From: Bacillota bacterium
Lineage (GTDB): Bacteria > Bacillota > Clostridia > Oscillospirales > Acutalibacteraceae
Length of the DNA: 7,017 bases
Assembly (NCBI GenBank): GCA_023420245.1
Contig: JAEZWL010000110.1
Coordinates: 1 to 7,017, forward strand
Direction: 5' to 3'
Shown: piece by piece, positions 1 through 6,521 of the stretch
Layout: the number at the start of each line of letters is the position of its first letter
Numbering within the stretch: the first letter of the stretch is position 1
The notes under the pieces: generated by a model
What the model was told of the DNA's origin: nothing
What the model saw: only the letters and a program-made list of their open reading frames with translations
Database searches by the model: none
Program-made: the position numbers and the translations under genes

Positions 1-1
1 G

Positions 2-550
2 TATGAGGATATCATGCAGGCTACGTCCTTCATTTTAAACTCCATCATGAATATCGTAATTCAGATTTCTCTTGCCTTTGTTTTAATCGCGGCGTTAGAT
101 TACCTGTACCAGTGGTGGGAATACGAACGAAATATTAAAATGACAAAGCAGGAAATTAAGGATGAATACAAGCAAATTGAAGGAGATCCGGTGATTAAGG
201 GCCAGATCAAGGACAGACAGCGCAGAATGGCCCAGCAGAGAATGATGCAAAAGGTTCCGACCGCAGACGTCATTATTCGAAATCCTACGCATTTCGCGGT
301 CGCTTTGAAATATGACGCAGAAAAAAACGGCGCTCCGTTGGTAGTCGCAAAGGGTCAGGATTATGTAGCGCTGAAAATAATAGAAATAGCCGAGCAGTAC
401 CACATTCCTATGACGGAAAACAAACCGCTTGCCAGGGCGTTGTACAGCACCGTAAAGGTAGGCCGCGAAATCCCGCCCGAGTTTTATGTTGTGCTGGCAG
501 AAGTAATGGCTTGGGTATACTCGCTCAAAAGGGAGGATAAAAGAGATTGA
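2..550 (+). CDS. flhB: Flagellar type III export protein FlhB, C-terminal half (5' partial)
   Basis: FlhB is the inner-membrane export-apparatus protein whose cytoplasmic domain switches secretion from rod/hook to filament substrates. The frame is open to the left edge, so the true start lies outside; the ATG at 14 is internal. Numbering from that Met, residues about 12-32 form the last membrane helix, followed by a charged linker with the family-typical MTKQEIKDEYK and EGDP stretches (43-59). The autocleavage motif NPTH is intact at 90-93 (bases 281-292); the family cuts itself between N and P. The conserved GQDYVALKI, PLARALY and IPPEFYVVLAEV segments follow. About 182 codons are present, roughly half of a usual FlhB of 350-380 residues. 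The final TGA overlaps the TTG start of flhA, implying translational coupling. The identification is firm; only the N-terminal membrane part is missing. Confidence 0.96.
   Translation, partial: YEDIMQATSFILNSIMNIVIQISLAFVLIAALDYLYQWWEYERNIKMTKQEIKDEYKQIEGDPVIKGQIKDRQRRMAQQRMMQKVPTADVIIRNPTHFAVALKYDAEKNGAPLVVAKGQDYVALKIIEIAEQYHIPMTENKPLARALYSTVKVGREIPPEFYVVLAEVMAWVYSLKREDKRD
531..536 (+). promoter_or_regulatory. Ribosome binding site GGGAGG for flhA
   Basis: GGGAGG lies inside the last codons of flhB, ten bases before the TTG at 547. It decides the flhA start: the first in-frame ATG (base 625) would remove the first membrane helix and has no comparable site. Confidence 0.75.
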
Positions 551-2604
551 AATTACTCAATAATGTGGTTGCAGTTTTCGTTATAGTAATTGTTGCGCTC
601 CTGATCATACCTTTACCTCCTTTTATGCTCGACATGATGATCGTTTTGAACCTCACCATTTCCCTGATTATTCTTCTGATGACAATGTACGTCCAGAATG
701 CGCTTCAATTCTCGATTTTTCCGTCCTTGCTGCTGATCACCACACTGCTGCGGCTGGGCTTGAATATATCCTCCACAAAGCTGATTTTAACACAGTCCGG
801 TTCCGCGGGTCAGGTGATTAAAACCTTTGGAAGCTTCGTATTGGGAGGCAATGTAGTTGTCGGATTTATCGTCTTTATCATCATCGTTCTGGTTCAGTTT
901 TTGGTTATTACGAAGGGCGCGGAGCGTGTCTCTGAGGTTGCGGCAAGATTTAAACTGGACGCTATGCCCGGAAAGCAGATGGCAATTGACGCGGACCTGA
1001 GCTCGGGTCTCATTAATGAGGAACAGGCGCGCAGCCGAAGAAACGATATCCAGCGCGAAGCGGAATTCTACGGTTCCATGGATGGTGCTACCAAATTTGT
1101 CAAGGGCGACGCCATCATGTCGATTATTATCCTGTTTGTCAACCTGATTGCCGGTTCCATTATCGGTATGGTTGAGGGCGGCAGCACAATTACCGAGGTC
1201 TTGAACATCTATTCCATTGCCACGGTTGGTGACGGTCTGGTTTCCCAGATTCCGGCGCTGTTAATTTCAACCGCGACCGGCATGATTGTTACCCGTGCCG
1301 CATCCGATTCCAGTCTGAGCGCCGACCTTACCAGACAGTTTTTTTCACATCCGATTGTGCTTTACATAGCGGGCGGTATCGTCCTGCTGCTTTGCCTTAT
1401 CCCGGGTATGCCGTTTATCCAGATTCTCATCGTGGCTGCTGCGCTCCTGTTTGCGGGCTTTGCCTCAAAGAAGAAAAAAGATTTGGTGGAAACCCTGTCT
1501 GCGGAAGGGCTTGCTGTTCCCGAAGCGGTACAAGAGCAGAGCGAAACCGAGTATTATAAAAACATTGACAATATTTATGATCTGCTTCAGATCGATTCGA
1601 TAGAAATGGAGTTCGGCTACAGCCTGATTCCGATGATCGACGAAAACAGCGGAAGTAGCTTTATCGAACGGCTGGTTTCCTTTCGCAAGCAGTTTGCCGT
1701 TGAAATGGGCACGGTTATTCCGGCGGTGCGTCTGCGCGACAACGGGATGCTGAATCCGAACCAGTATGTAATCAAGATTAAAGGCGAAGAAGTCAGCAGA
1801 GGCGAAGTTCTGATCGATTATTACCTTGCCCTGGACCCCGGAAACCTGACCGGAACGATTGATGGAATTGAGACCATTGAGCCGGCTTACGGAATCCCGA
1901 GTAAATGGATTACGCCGGACCGCAAGGAAATGGCGGAGATTTACGGGTATACCGTAATTGATCCTCTATCTGTAGTTGTTACCCATTTATCCGAAATGGT
2001 AAAACGCTATGCGCATGAGCTGCTCACCCGACAGGATGTCAACCAGCTTCTTGAAAATGCGAAAAAGTCCGACGCCACTTTGGTGGACGACGTTATTCCG
2101 AATATGATTTCTTACAGCAATCTACAAAAGGTGCTGTGCAACCTCTTAAAGGAGGGCGTACCGATCCGGGATATGGAGACCATACTGGGAACCATTTCTG
2201 ACTATGCCGGTACGGTTCGCGAGACCGAAGTCCTTACCGAATATGTGCGGCAGGCGCTCAAACGCACGATCACGCGGAAATGGTCGGATGGCGGTCAGAT
2301 ACGAGTCATTACCCTCGACAGCGAGGTGGAGCGGGTTATTGTCAATTCAATTAATAAGAATGAGCATGGAACCTACCTTTCCCTGGACCCGCAGACCACT
2401 CAGAAAATCGTTTCCAATCTGTCCGACTGTATCATAAAGGTTAAGGATGTAATCAATGTTCCGATCATCCTTACTTCTCCTCTGGTGCGCATCTATTTCA
2501 GCAAAATGCTCGAGCAGTTCTATCCAAATTCGGTGGTTCTGTCCTTTAATGAGCTGAATTCCAATGTACAGATTCAGGCGGTTGCCAACGTTACGATTGA
2601 TTAA
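547..2604 (+). CDS. flhA: Flagellar type III export gate protein FlhA
   Basis: FlhA is the large export-gate protein of the flagellar secretion system. Its membrane part couples proton motive force to export, and its cytoplasmic ring docks chaperone-substrate complexes. The 685 residues match the family length (about 680-700). Residues 1-305 hold several hydrophobic helices (for example 8-25, 29-48, 102-122, 190-212, 229-248, 269-303). The FHIPEP signature lies at 127-150, from RVSEVAAR to AIDAD, with MPGKQM at 140-145. The family-typical KFVKGDA (183-189) includes a conserved aspartate. From about 310 comes the linker and cytoplasmic domain, with PAVRLRDN (392-399), TRQDV (494-498) and the C-terminal PLVRIYF (645-651). 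The start is TTG, overlapping the flhB stop (TTGA). Position 136 in the signature is Lys, where Thr or a small residue is usual. A virulence-type homologue is unlikely given the flagellar neighbours. Confidence 0.98.
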   Translation: MKLLNNVVAVFVIVIVALLIIPLPPFMLDMMIVLNLTISLIILLMTMYVQNALQFSIFPSLLLITTLLRLGLNISSTKLILTQSGSAGQVIKTFGSFVLGGNVVVGFIVFIIIVLVQFLVITKGAERVSEVAARFKLDAMPGKQMAIDADLSSGLINEEQARSRRNDIQREAEFYGSMDGATKFVKGDAIMSIIILFVNLIAGSIIGMVEGGSTITEVLNIYSIATVGDGLVSQIPALLISTATGMIVTRAASDSSLSADLTRQFFSHPIVLYIAGGIVLLLCLIPGMPFIQILIVAAALLFAGFASKKKKDLVETLSAEGLAVPEAVQEQSETEYYKNIDNIYDLLQIDSIEMEFGYSLIPMIDENSGSSFIERLVSFRKQFAVEMGTVIPAVRLRDNGMLNPNQYVIKIKGEEVSRGEVLIDYYLALDPGNLTGTIDGIETIEPAYGIPSKWITPDRKEMAEIYGYTVIDPLSVVVTHLSEMVKRYAHELLTRQDVNQLLENAKKSDATLVDDVIPNMISYSNLQKVLCNLLKEGVPIRDMETILGTISDYAGTVRETEVLTEYVRQALKRTITRKWSDGGQIRVITLDSEVERVIVNSINKNEHGTYLSLDPQTTQKIVSNLSDCIIKVKDVINVPIILTSPLVRIYFSKMLEQFYPNSVVLSFNELNSNVQIQAVANVTID

Positions 2605-2629
2605 AAGATTTTTTTAACATGAATAAAAT
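2601..2629 (+). promoter_or_regulatory. Weak candidate sigma-A-like promoter before the sigma factor gene
   Basis: TTAAAA (2601-2606) and TAAAAT (2624-2629) are 17 bases apart in an AT-rich gap between flhA and the sigma gene, matching TTGACA/TATAAT at four and five of six positions. AT-rich spacers give such matches by chance, so this is only a possibility for independent expression of the sigma gene. Confidence 0.2.
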
Positions 2630-2636
2630 CATTACA

Positions 2637-2645
2637 TAAGGAGGT
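2637..2645 (+). promoter_or_regulatory. Strong ribosome binding site TAAGGAGGT for the sigma factor gene
   Basis: TAAGGAGGT is a near-perfect complement to the 3' end of 16S rRNA. It ends eight bases before the GTG at 2654 and is the reason for choosing this non-ATG start. It is the strongest ribosome site in the window. Confidence 0.85.
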
Positions 2646-2653
2646 ACGGCTGA

Positions 2654-3427
2654 GTGAAAAACGCAGGAGCAAGCCAGTTGCCTACAGCAGACTTGTGGCT
2701 GGAATATGGGCGGTCAAGGGATAATGCAATCCGTAATATGCTGATTGTGCAGTACAGTTATATCGTGAAATGCATTGCTTTAAAAACAGTTGGCCGTTAC
2801 CAGCATTTTAACTATATGGATGACATTGTAAACGAAGGGCTGATTGCCCTACTGGACGCGGTGGAAAAGTTTGACCCGCAGAAGAAAGTGAAATTTGAAA
2901 CCTACGCTTCCATCAAGGTGCGTGGCGCAATGATCGACTATATCAGGAAGCAGGATTGTTTTCCAAGAAGACTGAAACGGATTGCGAAAAATATCATTGA
3001 GGCGGAAAATGACTTGAATCATCGTCTTGGCAGAACCCCGACCGATCAGGAGCTGGCGGATTTTCTGGAGGTCAGCTTAGAGGAATATGAAAAAATGCAG
3101 GCTGAAACCTGCGCGCTCAATATGCTCTCGTTTGAAGAAATTATTTACGAAAAGGGATTGGAAAATATAGAAATTAGCCTTACCGGAGACCCAATTCGCG
3201 GTCCGGAGCAGGTGGTGGCGGAAAAGGAACTGGAGGATGTTCTTGCAAAGGATATTGAAATGCTGAATGATAAGGAAAAAATCGTCATTTCGCTTTATTA
3301 TAAAGAACAGTTAAAAATCAAGGAAATATCCGATGTCATGGGAATCAGCGATTCCCGGGTTTCACAGATTCATTCCAACGCGCTGCGAAAGCTGAAAAAA
3401 CATTTAACTGATTATTTTAATCAATAA
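2654..3427 (+). CDS. fliA: Flagellar RNA polymerase sigma factor, FliA/WhiG (SigD, sigma-28) family
   Basis: This is an alternative sigma-70-type factor of the FliA/SigD group, which directs RNA polymerase to late flagellar and chemotaxis promoters and is normally held back by FlgM until the hook is complete. Its 257 residues compare with about 240-255 in the family. Region 2 spans about 25-100, with DDIVNEGLIALLDAVEKFDP (56-75, core binding) and FETYASIKVRGAMIDYIRKQ (81-100, -10 recognition and melting). Region 3 follows at about 104-150, with GRTPTDQELADFL (126-138). Region 4 is at about 195-250, with a helix-turn-helix around KEISDVMGISDSRVSQIH (223-240). The start is GTG behind a strong ribosome site. 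No anti-sigma gene flgM is visible. The flagellar role, rather than a WhiG-like developmental one, is inferred from the rod and export genes on both sides. Confidence 0.94.
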   Translation: MKNAGASQLPTADLWLEYGRSRDNAIRNMLIVQYSYIVKCIALKTVGRYQHFNYMDDIVNEGLIALLDAVEKFDPQKKVKFETYASIKVRGAMIDYIRKQDCFPRRLKRIAKNIIEAENDLNHRLGRTPTDQELADFLEVSLEEYEKMQAETCALNMLSFEEIIYEKGLENIEISLTGDPIRGPEQVVAEKELEDVLAKDIEMLNDKEKIVISLYYKEQLKIKEISDVMGISDSRVSQIHSNALRKLKKHLTDYFNQ

Positions 3428-3428
3428 C

Positions 3429-3434
3429 AGGAGG
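3429..3434 (+). promoter_or_regulatory. Ribosome binding site AGGAGG for the FlgF-like gene
   Basis: AGGAGG begins two bases after the sigma gene stop and lies seven bases before the ATG at 3442, a canonical arrangement in a 14-base gap. It supports one transcript across the two genes. Confidence 0.8.
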
Positions 3435-3441
3435 CTTACAT

Positions 3442-4179
3442 ATGGTCAGAGGTTTTTATACGCTCGGTTCCGGAATTCTAACACAGGGGAGAATTCTTTC
3501 CGGCATCAGCAACAACTTAGCGAATGTGGACACGCCGGGTTATAAAAAGGAAAAAGTCTCCTCCTCCGCCTTCGGGGATATTCTGGTCAGCCGAATTGAC
3601 TCAAGCACGGTTACGCCTATCGGCAAGCTGGGGGCCATCCGCGTGGCGGACAGAACCAGTGTCGTCCATTCCGAGGGAACCCTGAAAGCTACGGGAAGAA
3701 CGCTGGACTTTGCAATTCGCGGAGAGGGCTTTTTCGGCGTTCAAGGTCAGAATGGCACGGTATATACCCGCAACGGCAGCTTCAGCGTCGATAACGAAGG
3801 CTATCTCGTTTTGGAGAATGTAGGGCGTGTCATGGGTCGGAACGGTGCGATCAAAGTCGGTACGGATAATTTCACGGCGGATGCTATGGGGAATATTTCC
3901 GTAAACGGTACTGTCGCCGACCAAATTTCCGTTTATAATTTTGCCGATTACAACAGTCTTAATCTTTCGCAGGCCGGTATGTTTACTTCGAATACCCAGC
4001 CGACCCGGGTCCAATTCCCCAACCTGCTGTGGAAAACGGTGGAAGGCTCCAACGTGGAGCCGGCTGAAGAAATGACCTCGGCGCTCTCGGCGCAGCGCAG
4101 CCTGCAGGCATGTACGCAGGCGGTTAAAATGTATGATCAGGTGCTGCAAAAGGCGGCTACCGATATTGCTAAAATATAA
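3442..4179 (+). CDS. flgF: Flagellar hook-basal body rod protein, FlgF/FlgG family (FlgF-like, FlhO-type)
   Basis: This is an axial rod protein exported through FlhA/FlhB and built into the shaft linking the motor to the hook. The N-terminal rod signature is clear: GSGILTQGRILSGISNNLAN (9-28) running on into VDTPGYKK (29-36). A central stretch GRTLDFAIRGEGFFGV (85-100) and YTRNGSFSV (108-116) are typical of FlgE/F/G proteins. The C-terminal helix domain starts at VEGSNVEPAEEM (200-211) and continues with SAQRSLQACTQAVKMYDQVL (216-235). The N- and C-terminal helices are expected to pack together in the rod. The length, 245, is close to E. coli FlgF (251). Its C-terminal part departs further from the FlgG consensus than the next gene does, which is why FlgF/FlhO is preferred; genomes often label it a second FlgG. 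The family is certain, the exact paralogue less so. Confidence 0.88.
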   Translation: MVRGFYTLGSGILTQGRILSGISNNLANVDTPGYKKEKVSSSAFGDILVSRIDSSTVTPIGKLGAIRVADRTSVVHSEGTLKATGRTLDFAIRGEGFFGVQGQNGTVYTRNGSFSVDNEGYLVLENVGRVMGRNGAIKVGTDNFTADAMGNISVNGTVADQISVYNFADYNSLNLSQAGMFTSNTQPTRVQFPNLLWKTVEGSNVEPAEEMTSALSAQRSLQACTQAVKMYDQVLQKAATDIAKI

Positions 4180-4201
4180 GGGAAACAGGGGCTGATTTAT
4201 T

Positions 4202-4906
4202 ATGATAAATTCATTTTATACATCCGCGACTAGCCTGATCGAAATGCAAAAGGGCTTTGATGTTACCTCCAATAATATTGCAAATGCCAATACGGCCGGG
4301 TACCGTTCTTCCGACGCTACTTTTGCTGACTTGATGTATTCCAATATCAATGCGGCTGAAAATGTGAATTCCGAATTAAAAAGCGGTCACGGCACTAAAC
4401 TGAATAAAACCAATATTCAGTTTGCACAGGGGGATTTTTCCCAGACTAACCGGGATCTGGATTACGCGATTACCGATCCCTATGGCTTTTTTGCCGTAAA
4501 AAAAGACGGTCAGGTGCATTATACACGCAATGGAAATTTTCATCTTTCTCTGGAGCAGGGAAAAAACTTCCTGACTGCTTCTGACGGCGGGTATGTGCTT
4601 GATGCAAAGGGAAATCCGATTGCAGTCACAAATGAGAAAGACAATTTGGACGTCGGTGTTTATACCTTCCCGAACTGCGGTGCTTTGGAGCGCGTAGGGG
4701 ATAGCTCCTTTGCGGCAACCCCAGGCTCCGGCGCGGCAGCCGCCATGGAAAAACCGGAGCTGAAAAAAGGGTGGATGGAAGGCTCCAATGTGGATATGGC
4801 GGAAACAATGGTGTCAATGATTGAGCTGCAACGGGCATTTCAAATGAATTCGAAGATGGTTCAGATATCTGATGAGGTGACACAGGCCGTTAACAGCCTG
4901 CGATAA
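4202..4906 (+). CDS. flgG: Flagellar distal rod protein, FlgG-like (FlhP-type)
   Basis: This is the second axial rod protein of the pair and the better match to FlgG, the distal rod. The N-terminal signature is SATSLIEMQKGFDVTSNNIA (8-27) running into NANTAGYR (28-35). The mid-region has QGDFSQTNRDLDYAI (76-90), GFFAV (95-99) and YTRNGNF (107-113). The C-terminus matches the FlgG consensus closely: EGSNVDMAETMVSMIELQRA (193-212), then FQMNSKMVQISDEV (213-226). At 234 residues it is shorter than typical FlgG (about 260). The middle section between 140 and 185 looks compact and carries an Ala/Gly-rich GSGAAAAME stretch (175-183). The gap from the preceding gene is 22 bases. The ribosome site is weak (GGGG at 4188-4191), so expression may depend on coupling to the upstream gene. 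Both rod genes probably arose from one ancestral duplication. Confidence 0.9.
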   Translation: MINSFYTSATSLIEMQKGFDVTSNNIANANTAGYRSSDATFADLMYSNINAAENVNSELKSGHGTKLNKTNIQFAQGDFSQTNRDLDYAITDPYGFFAVKKDGQVHYTRNGNFHLSLEQGKNFLTASDGGYVLDAKGNPIAVTNEKDNLDVGVYTFPNCGALERVGDSSFAATPGSGAAAAMEKPELKKGWMEGSNVDMAETMVSMIELQRAFQMNSKMVQISDEVTQAVNSLR

Positions 4907-4928
4907 TGAAGGAATATATCGATAACGT

Positions 4929-4935
4929 GAGAGGA
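4929..4935 (+). promoter_or_regulatory. Ribosome binding site GAGAGGA for fapA
   Basis: GAGAGGA lies six bases before the ATG at 4942. An out-of-frame ATG at 4938 reads only a short peptide, and an in-frame ATG at 4948 would have a longer spacing of about 12, so 4942 is preferred. Confidence 0.6.
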
Positions 4936-4941
4936 AAATGA

Positions 4942-6432
4942 ATGGACATGGATACGGATTCTGCGGAGCTGAGCGCGTTTGAGGCGCTCCAGCAAGAACC
5001 GATAGAAGAGCCAAAGCCGGATATTCAGCTGCAAATTGCGACGGATAATATGACGGCATACCTGCGGGTTAAGCCTGCCTATGCGGGGCAGGTTGTTTCT
5101 TATGAGCAGATTCTCGCCTATTTGCAGGAAAACGGGATTGCCTATGGAATTTGTGAGGAGTCCATCCGTGATTTTTGCGAAAAAAACAAATTTTTTCTGG
5201 AGATTGAGTGTGCTCAGGGAACATACCCGGTTGATGGAGTGGACGGATGGGTCGATTTTAAATTTGATACGGATCATGGTCTGAAGCCGAAGGACCGGGG
5301 TGACGGAACAGTTGACTTCCGTGATCTGGGTCTGGTAAAAAATGTAAACAAGGGCGAAGTGCTGTGTCAGATTATCCCGCCGGAACCGGGAAAAGACGGA
5401 ACAGATATTTACAACAATCCGGTACCTTACCGGCCAGGCAGGCTCCCCACGCTGCCGGAGGGAACCAACACGGTATTATCCGAGGATAAGCTTTCCTTGC
5501 TTGCCGATAAAGACGGCTGTGTTGAATATAAGAATTTGCGGGTCAATGTCAATGAGGTCTTTATTGTACACGGCGATGTAGACAGTGCCTCCGGGAATAT
5601 CAATTCCGTGGGCTCCGTCATTGTTCAGGGTGATGTGAGAGAAGGCTTCTCCGTCATCTCGGAGAAGGATATCTCGGTGCGCGGTATGGTGGAGGGTTCC
5701 TTGATAGAGGCAAAGGGAAATATATCTATTTCCAACGGGATGAACGGAATGGGAAGAGGAATCCTGAAAGCCGGCGGAAATATTGTAGGCAAGTACTTTG
5801 AAAATGTAACACTGATTGCCGAGCATGATATTCTCGCGGATGTATTGATGAATGCCAGAGCAAAAGCCGGTGATTCCATTGTATTGAGAGGGCGAAAAGC
5901 CTCGCTGATCGGCGGAAGCTATGAAGCGGGAAAGCAAATCTATGCGAAAAATATCGGTACTGCGGGAAATATTACGACAAAGGTTGCAATTGATGCAAAA
6001 GAAGTCAACATGCTTTTTTCGCAGGAGAATGAAACGCCGAATATGGATGAGCTGAATGCAAAGCTTCAGGAAGCGCAAAGCAAGCTGGAGGAGTATCAGA
6101 CAAAATTTGAGGAGATTACCAAACAGATCTCGCTGAGCGGTCAAAAGAACACCGAACAGGGAAACTTGATGATTAAATCCGCAATTTACCGAAAAAGCAA
6201 ATATGTAGAAGAGGTCAATAAAATTCAAAAGCAGATTCAGGAAGCACAGATAAAGACGAATAGTCTGATGGATTTTAATATCACAGGGGTTGGAATTGTT
6301 TATCCGGGTACCAAGATCACGATCGGACCTTTTACCATGAATGTGATGAACGAATACAATCATATGAAGTTCTATGCCGGAGCAGATCATATTGTTTCGG
6401 GGCCGATGCTTCCATCGGATGAAATACTATGA
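4942..6432 (+). CDS. fapA: Flagellar assembly protein A-like, DUF342/FapA family beta-helix protein
   Basis: This is a soluble DUF342-family protein, 496 residues, with no signal peptide or membrane helix. FapA of Vibrio vulnificus is known to affect flagellar assembly and to respond to glucose through the PTS component EIIA-Glc; the role in Gram-positives is not settled. Residues 1-25 are acidic and variable. Residues 26-90 form the N-terminal FapA domain, with SYEQILAYLQENGIAYGI at 53-70. Residues about 115-170 include GTVDFRDLGLVKNVNKGEVL (122-141) and PPEPGKDGTDIYN (146-158). A repetitive Gly-rich part at about 199-360, with recurring GDV and GNI turns, is probably a parallel beta-helix. 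Residues 365-440 look like a coiled coil rich in Glu, Gln and Lys. The end (446-490, with GIVYPGTKITIGPF at 451-464) returns to the beta fold. It sits 35 bases after flgG, supporting a flagellar job. Confidence 0.87.
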   Translation: MDMDTDSAELSAFEALQQEPIEEPKPDIQLQIATDNMTAYLRVKPAYAGQVVSYEQILAYLQENGIAYGICEESIRDFCEKNKFFLEIECAQGTYPVDGVDGWVDFKFDTDHGLKPKDRGDGTVDFRDLGLVKNVNKGEVLCQIIPPEPGKDGTDIYNNPVPYRPGRLPTLPEGTNTVLSEDKLSLLADKDGCVEYKNLRVNVNEVFIVHGDVDSASGNINSVGSVIVQGDVREGFSVISEKDISVRGMVEGSLIEAKGNISISNGMNGMGRGILKAGGNIVGKYFENVTLIAEHDILADVLMNARAKAGDSIVLRGRKASLIGGSYEAGKQIYAKNIGTAGNITTKVAIDAKEVNMLFSQENETPNMDELNAKLQEAQSKLEEYQTKFEEITKQISLSGQKNTEQGNLMIKSAIYRKSKYVEEVNKIQKQIQEAQIKTNSLMDFNITGVGIVYPGTKITIGPFTMNVMNEYNHMKFYAGADHIVSGPMLPSDEIL

Positions 6433-6521
6433 CCGTGTAAAGCACCGCGGACTCCTTTAATCTGACCGCATGGGGAGCTCCGATCTTTCTACAGCCGGCA
6501 TGCGGCGGCACGGGGGTTATC
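6433..6521 (+). other. GC-rich fapA-cheC gap with inverted repeats
   Basis: This is the longest gap in the window (89 bases). It contains an eight-pair stem with one bulged C: CGGACTCC (6448-6455) against GGAG-C-TCCG (6474-6482), loop 18, followed by a short T-rich run ATCTTTCT (6483-6490). A second small hairpin is GCCG (6494-6497) with CGGC (6503-6506). CCGTG (6433-6437) and CACGG (6509-6513) could close the whole segment. It could be a transcript-processing or attenuating structure, a dispersed repeat, or chance in GC-rich DNA. It is not a convincing terminator, because the T-run is interrupted. No coding gene is supported here on either strand. Confidence 0.35.

Noticed and set aside
2204..2437. 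77-codon plus-strand frame inside flhA
   Set aside because: It is Arg/Ser/Pro-rich, out of frame within the conserved FlhA C-terminal domain, and a shadow.
2601..2617. T-run at 2609-2615 after flhA as an intrinsic terminator
   Set aside because: No GC-rich stem precedes it; only an all-AT pairing TTAAAA/TTTTAA is possible, and the strong ribosome site just downstream suggests read-through.
3601..4149. Minus-strand open frame of 182 codons opposite the FlgF-like gene
   Set aside because: It is entirely inside a conserved rod gene, with no recognisable motif and a composition typical of a shadow frame.
4125..4166. TAAA (4125-4128) with CCGATAT (4160-4166) before the FlgG-like gene, resembling a SigD promoter
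   Set aside because: The spacer is 31 bases, about twice the required length.
5487..5510. GCCGATAA (5503-5510), identical to a sigma28 -10 box
   Set aside because: It lies inside fapA coding sequence, and the nearest TAAA-like box (TAAG at 5487-5490) is only 12 bases away instead of about 15.
5476..6390. Long open frame of 304 codons on the minus strand opposite fapA
   Set aside because: It lies wholly antisense to a well-supported gene, its translation is rich in Ile, Leu, His and Cys with no family features, and it fits a codon shadow of fapA.
6441..6521. Possible N-terminal extension of CheC, since its frame is open upstream to 6441
   Set aside because: There is no ATG, GTG or TTG in that frame before the TAA at 6438, and the CheC fold starts properly at the ATG 6522.
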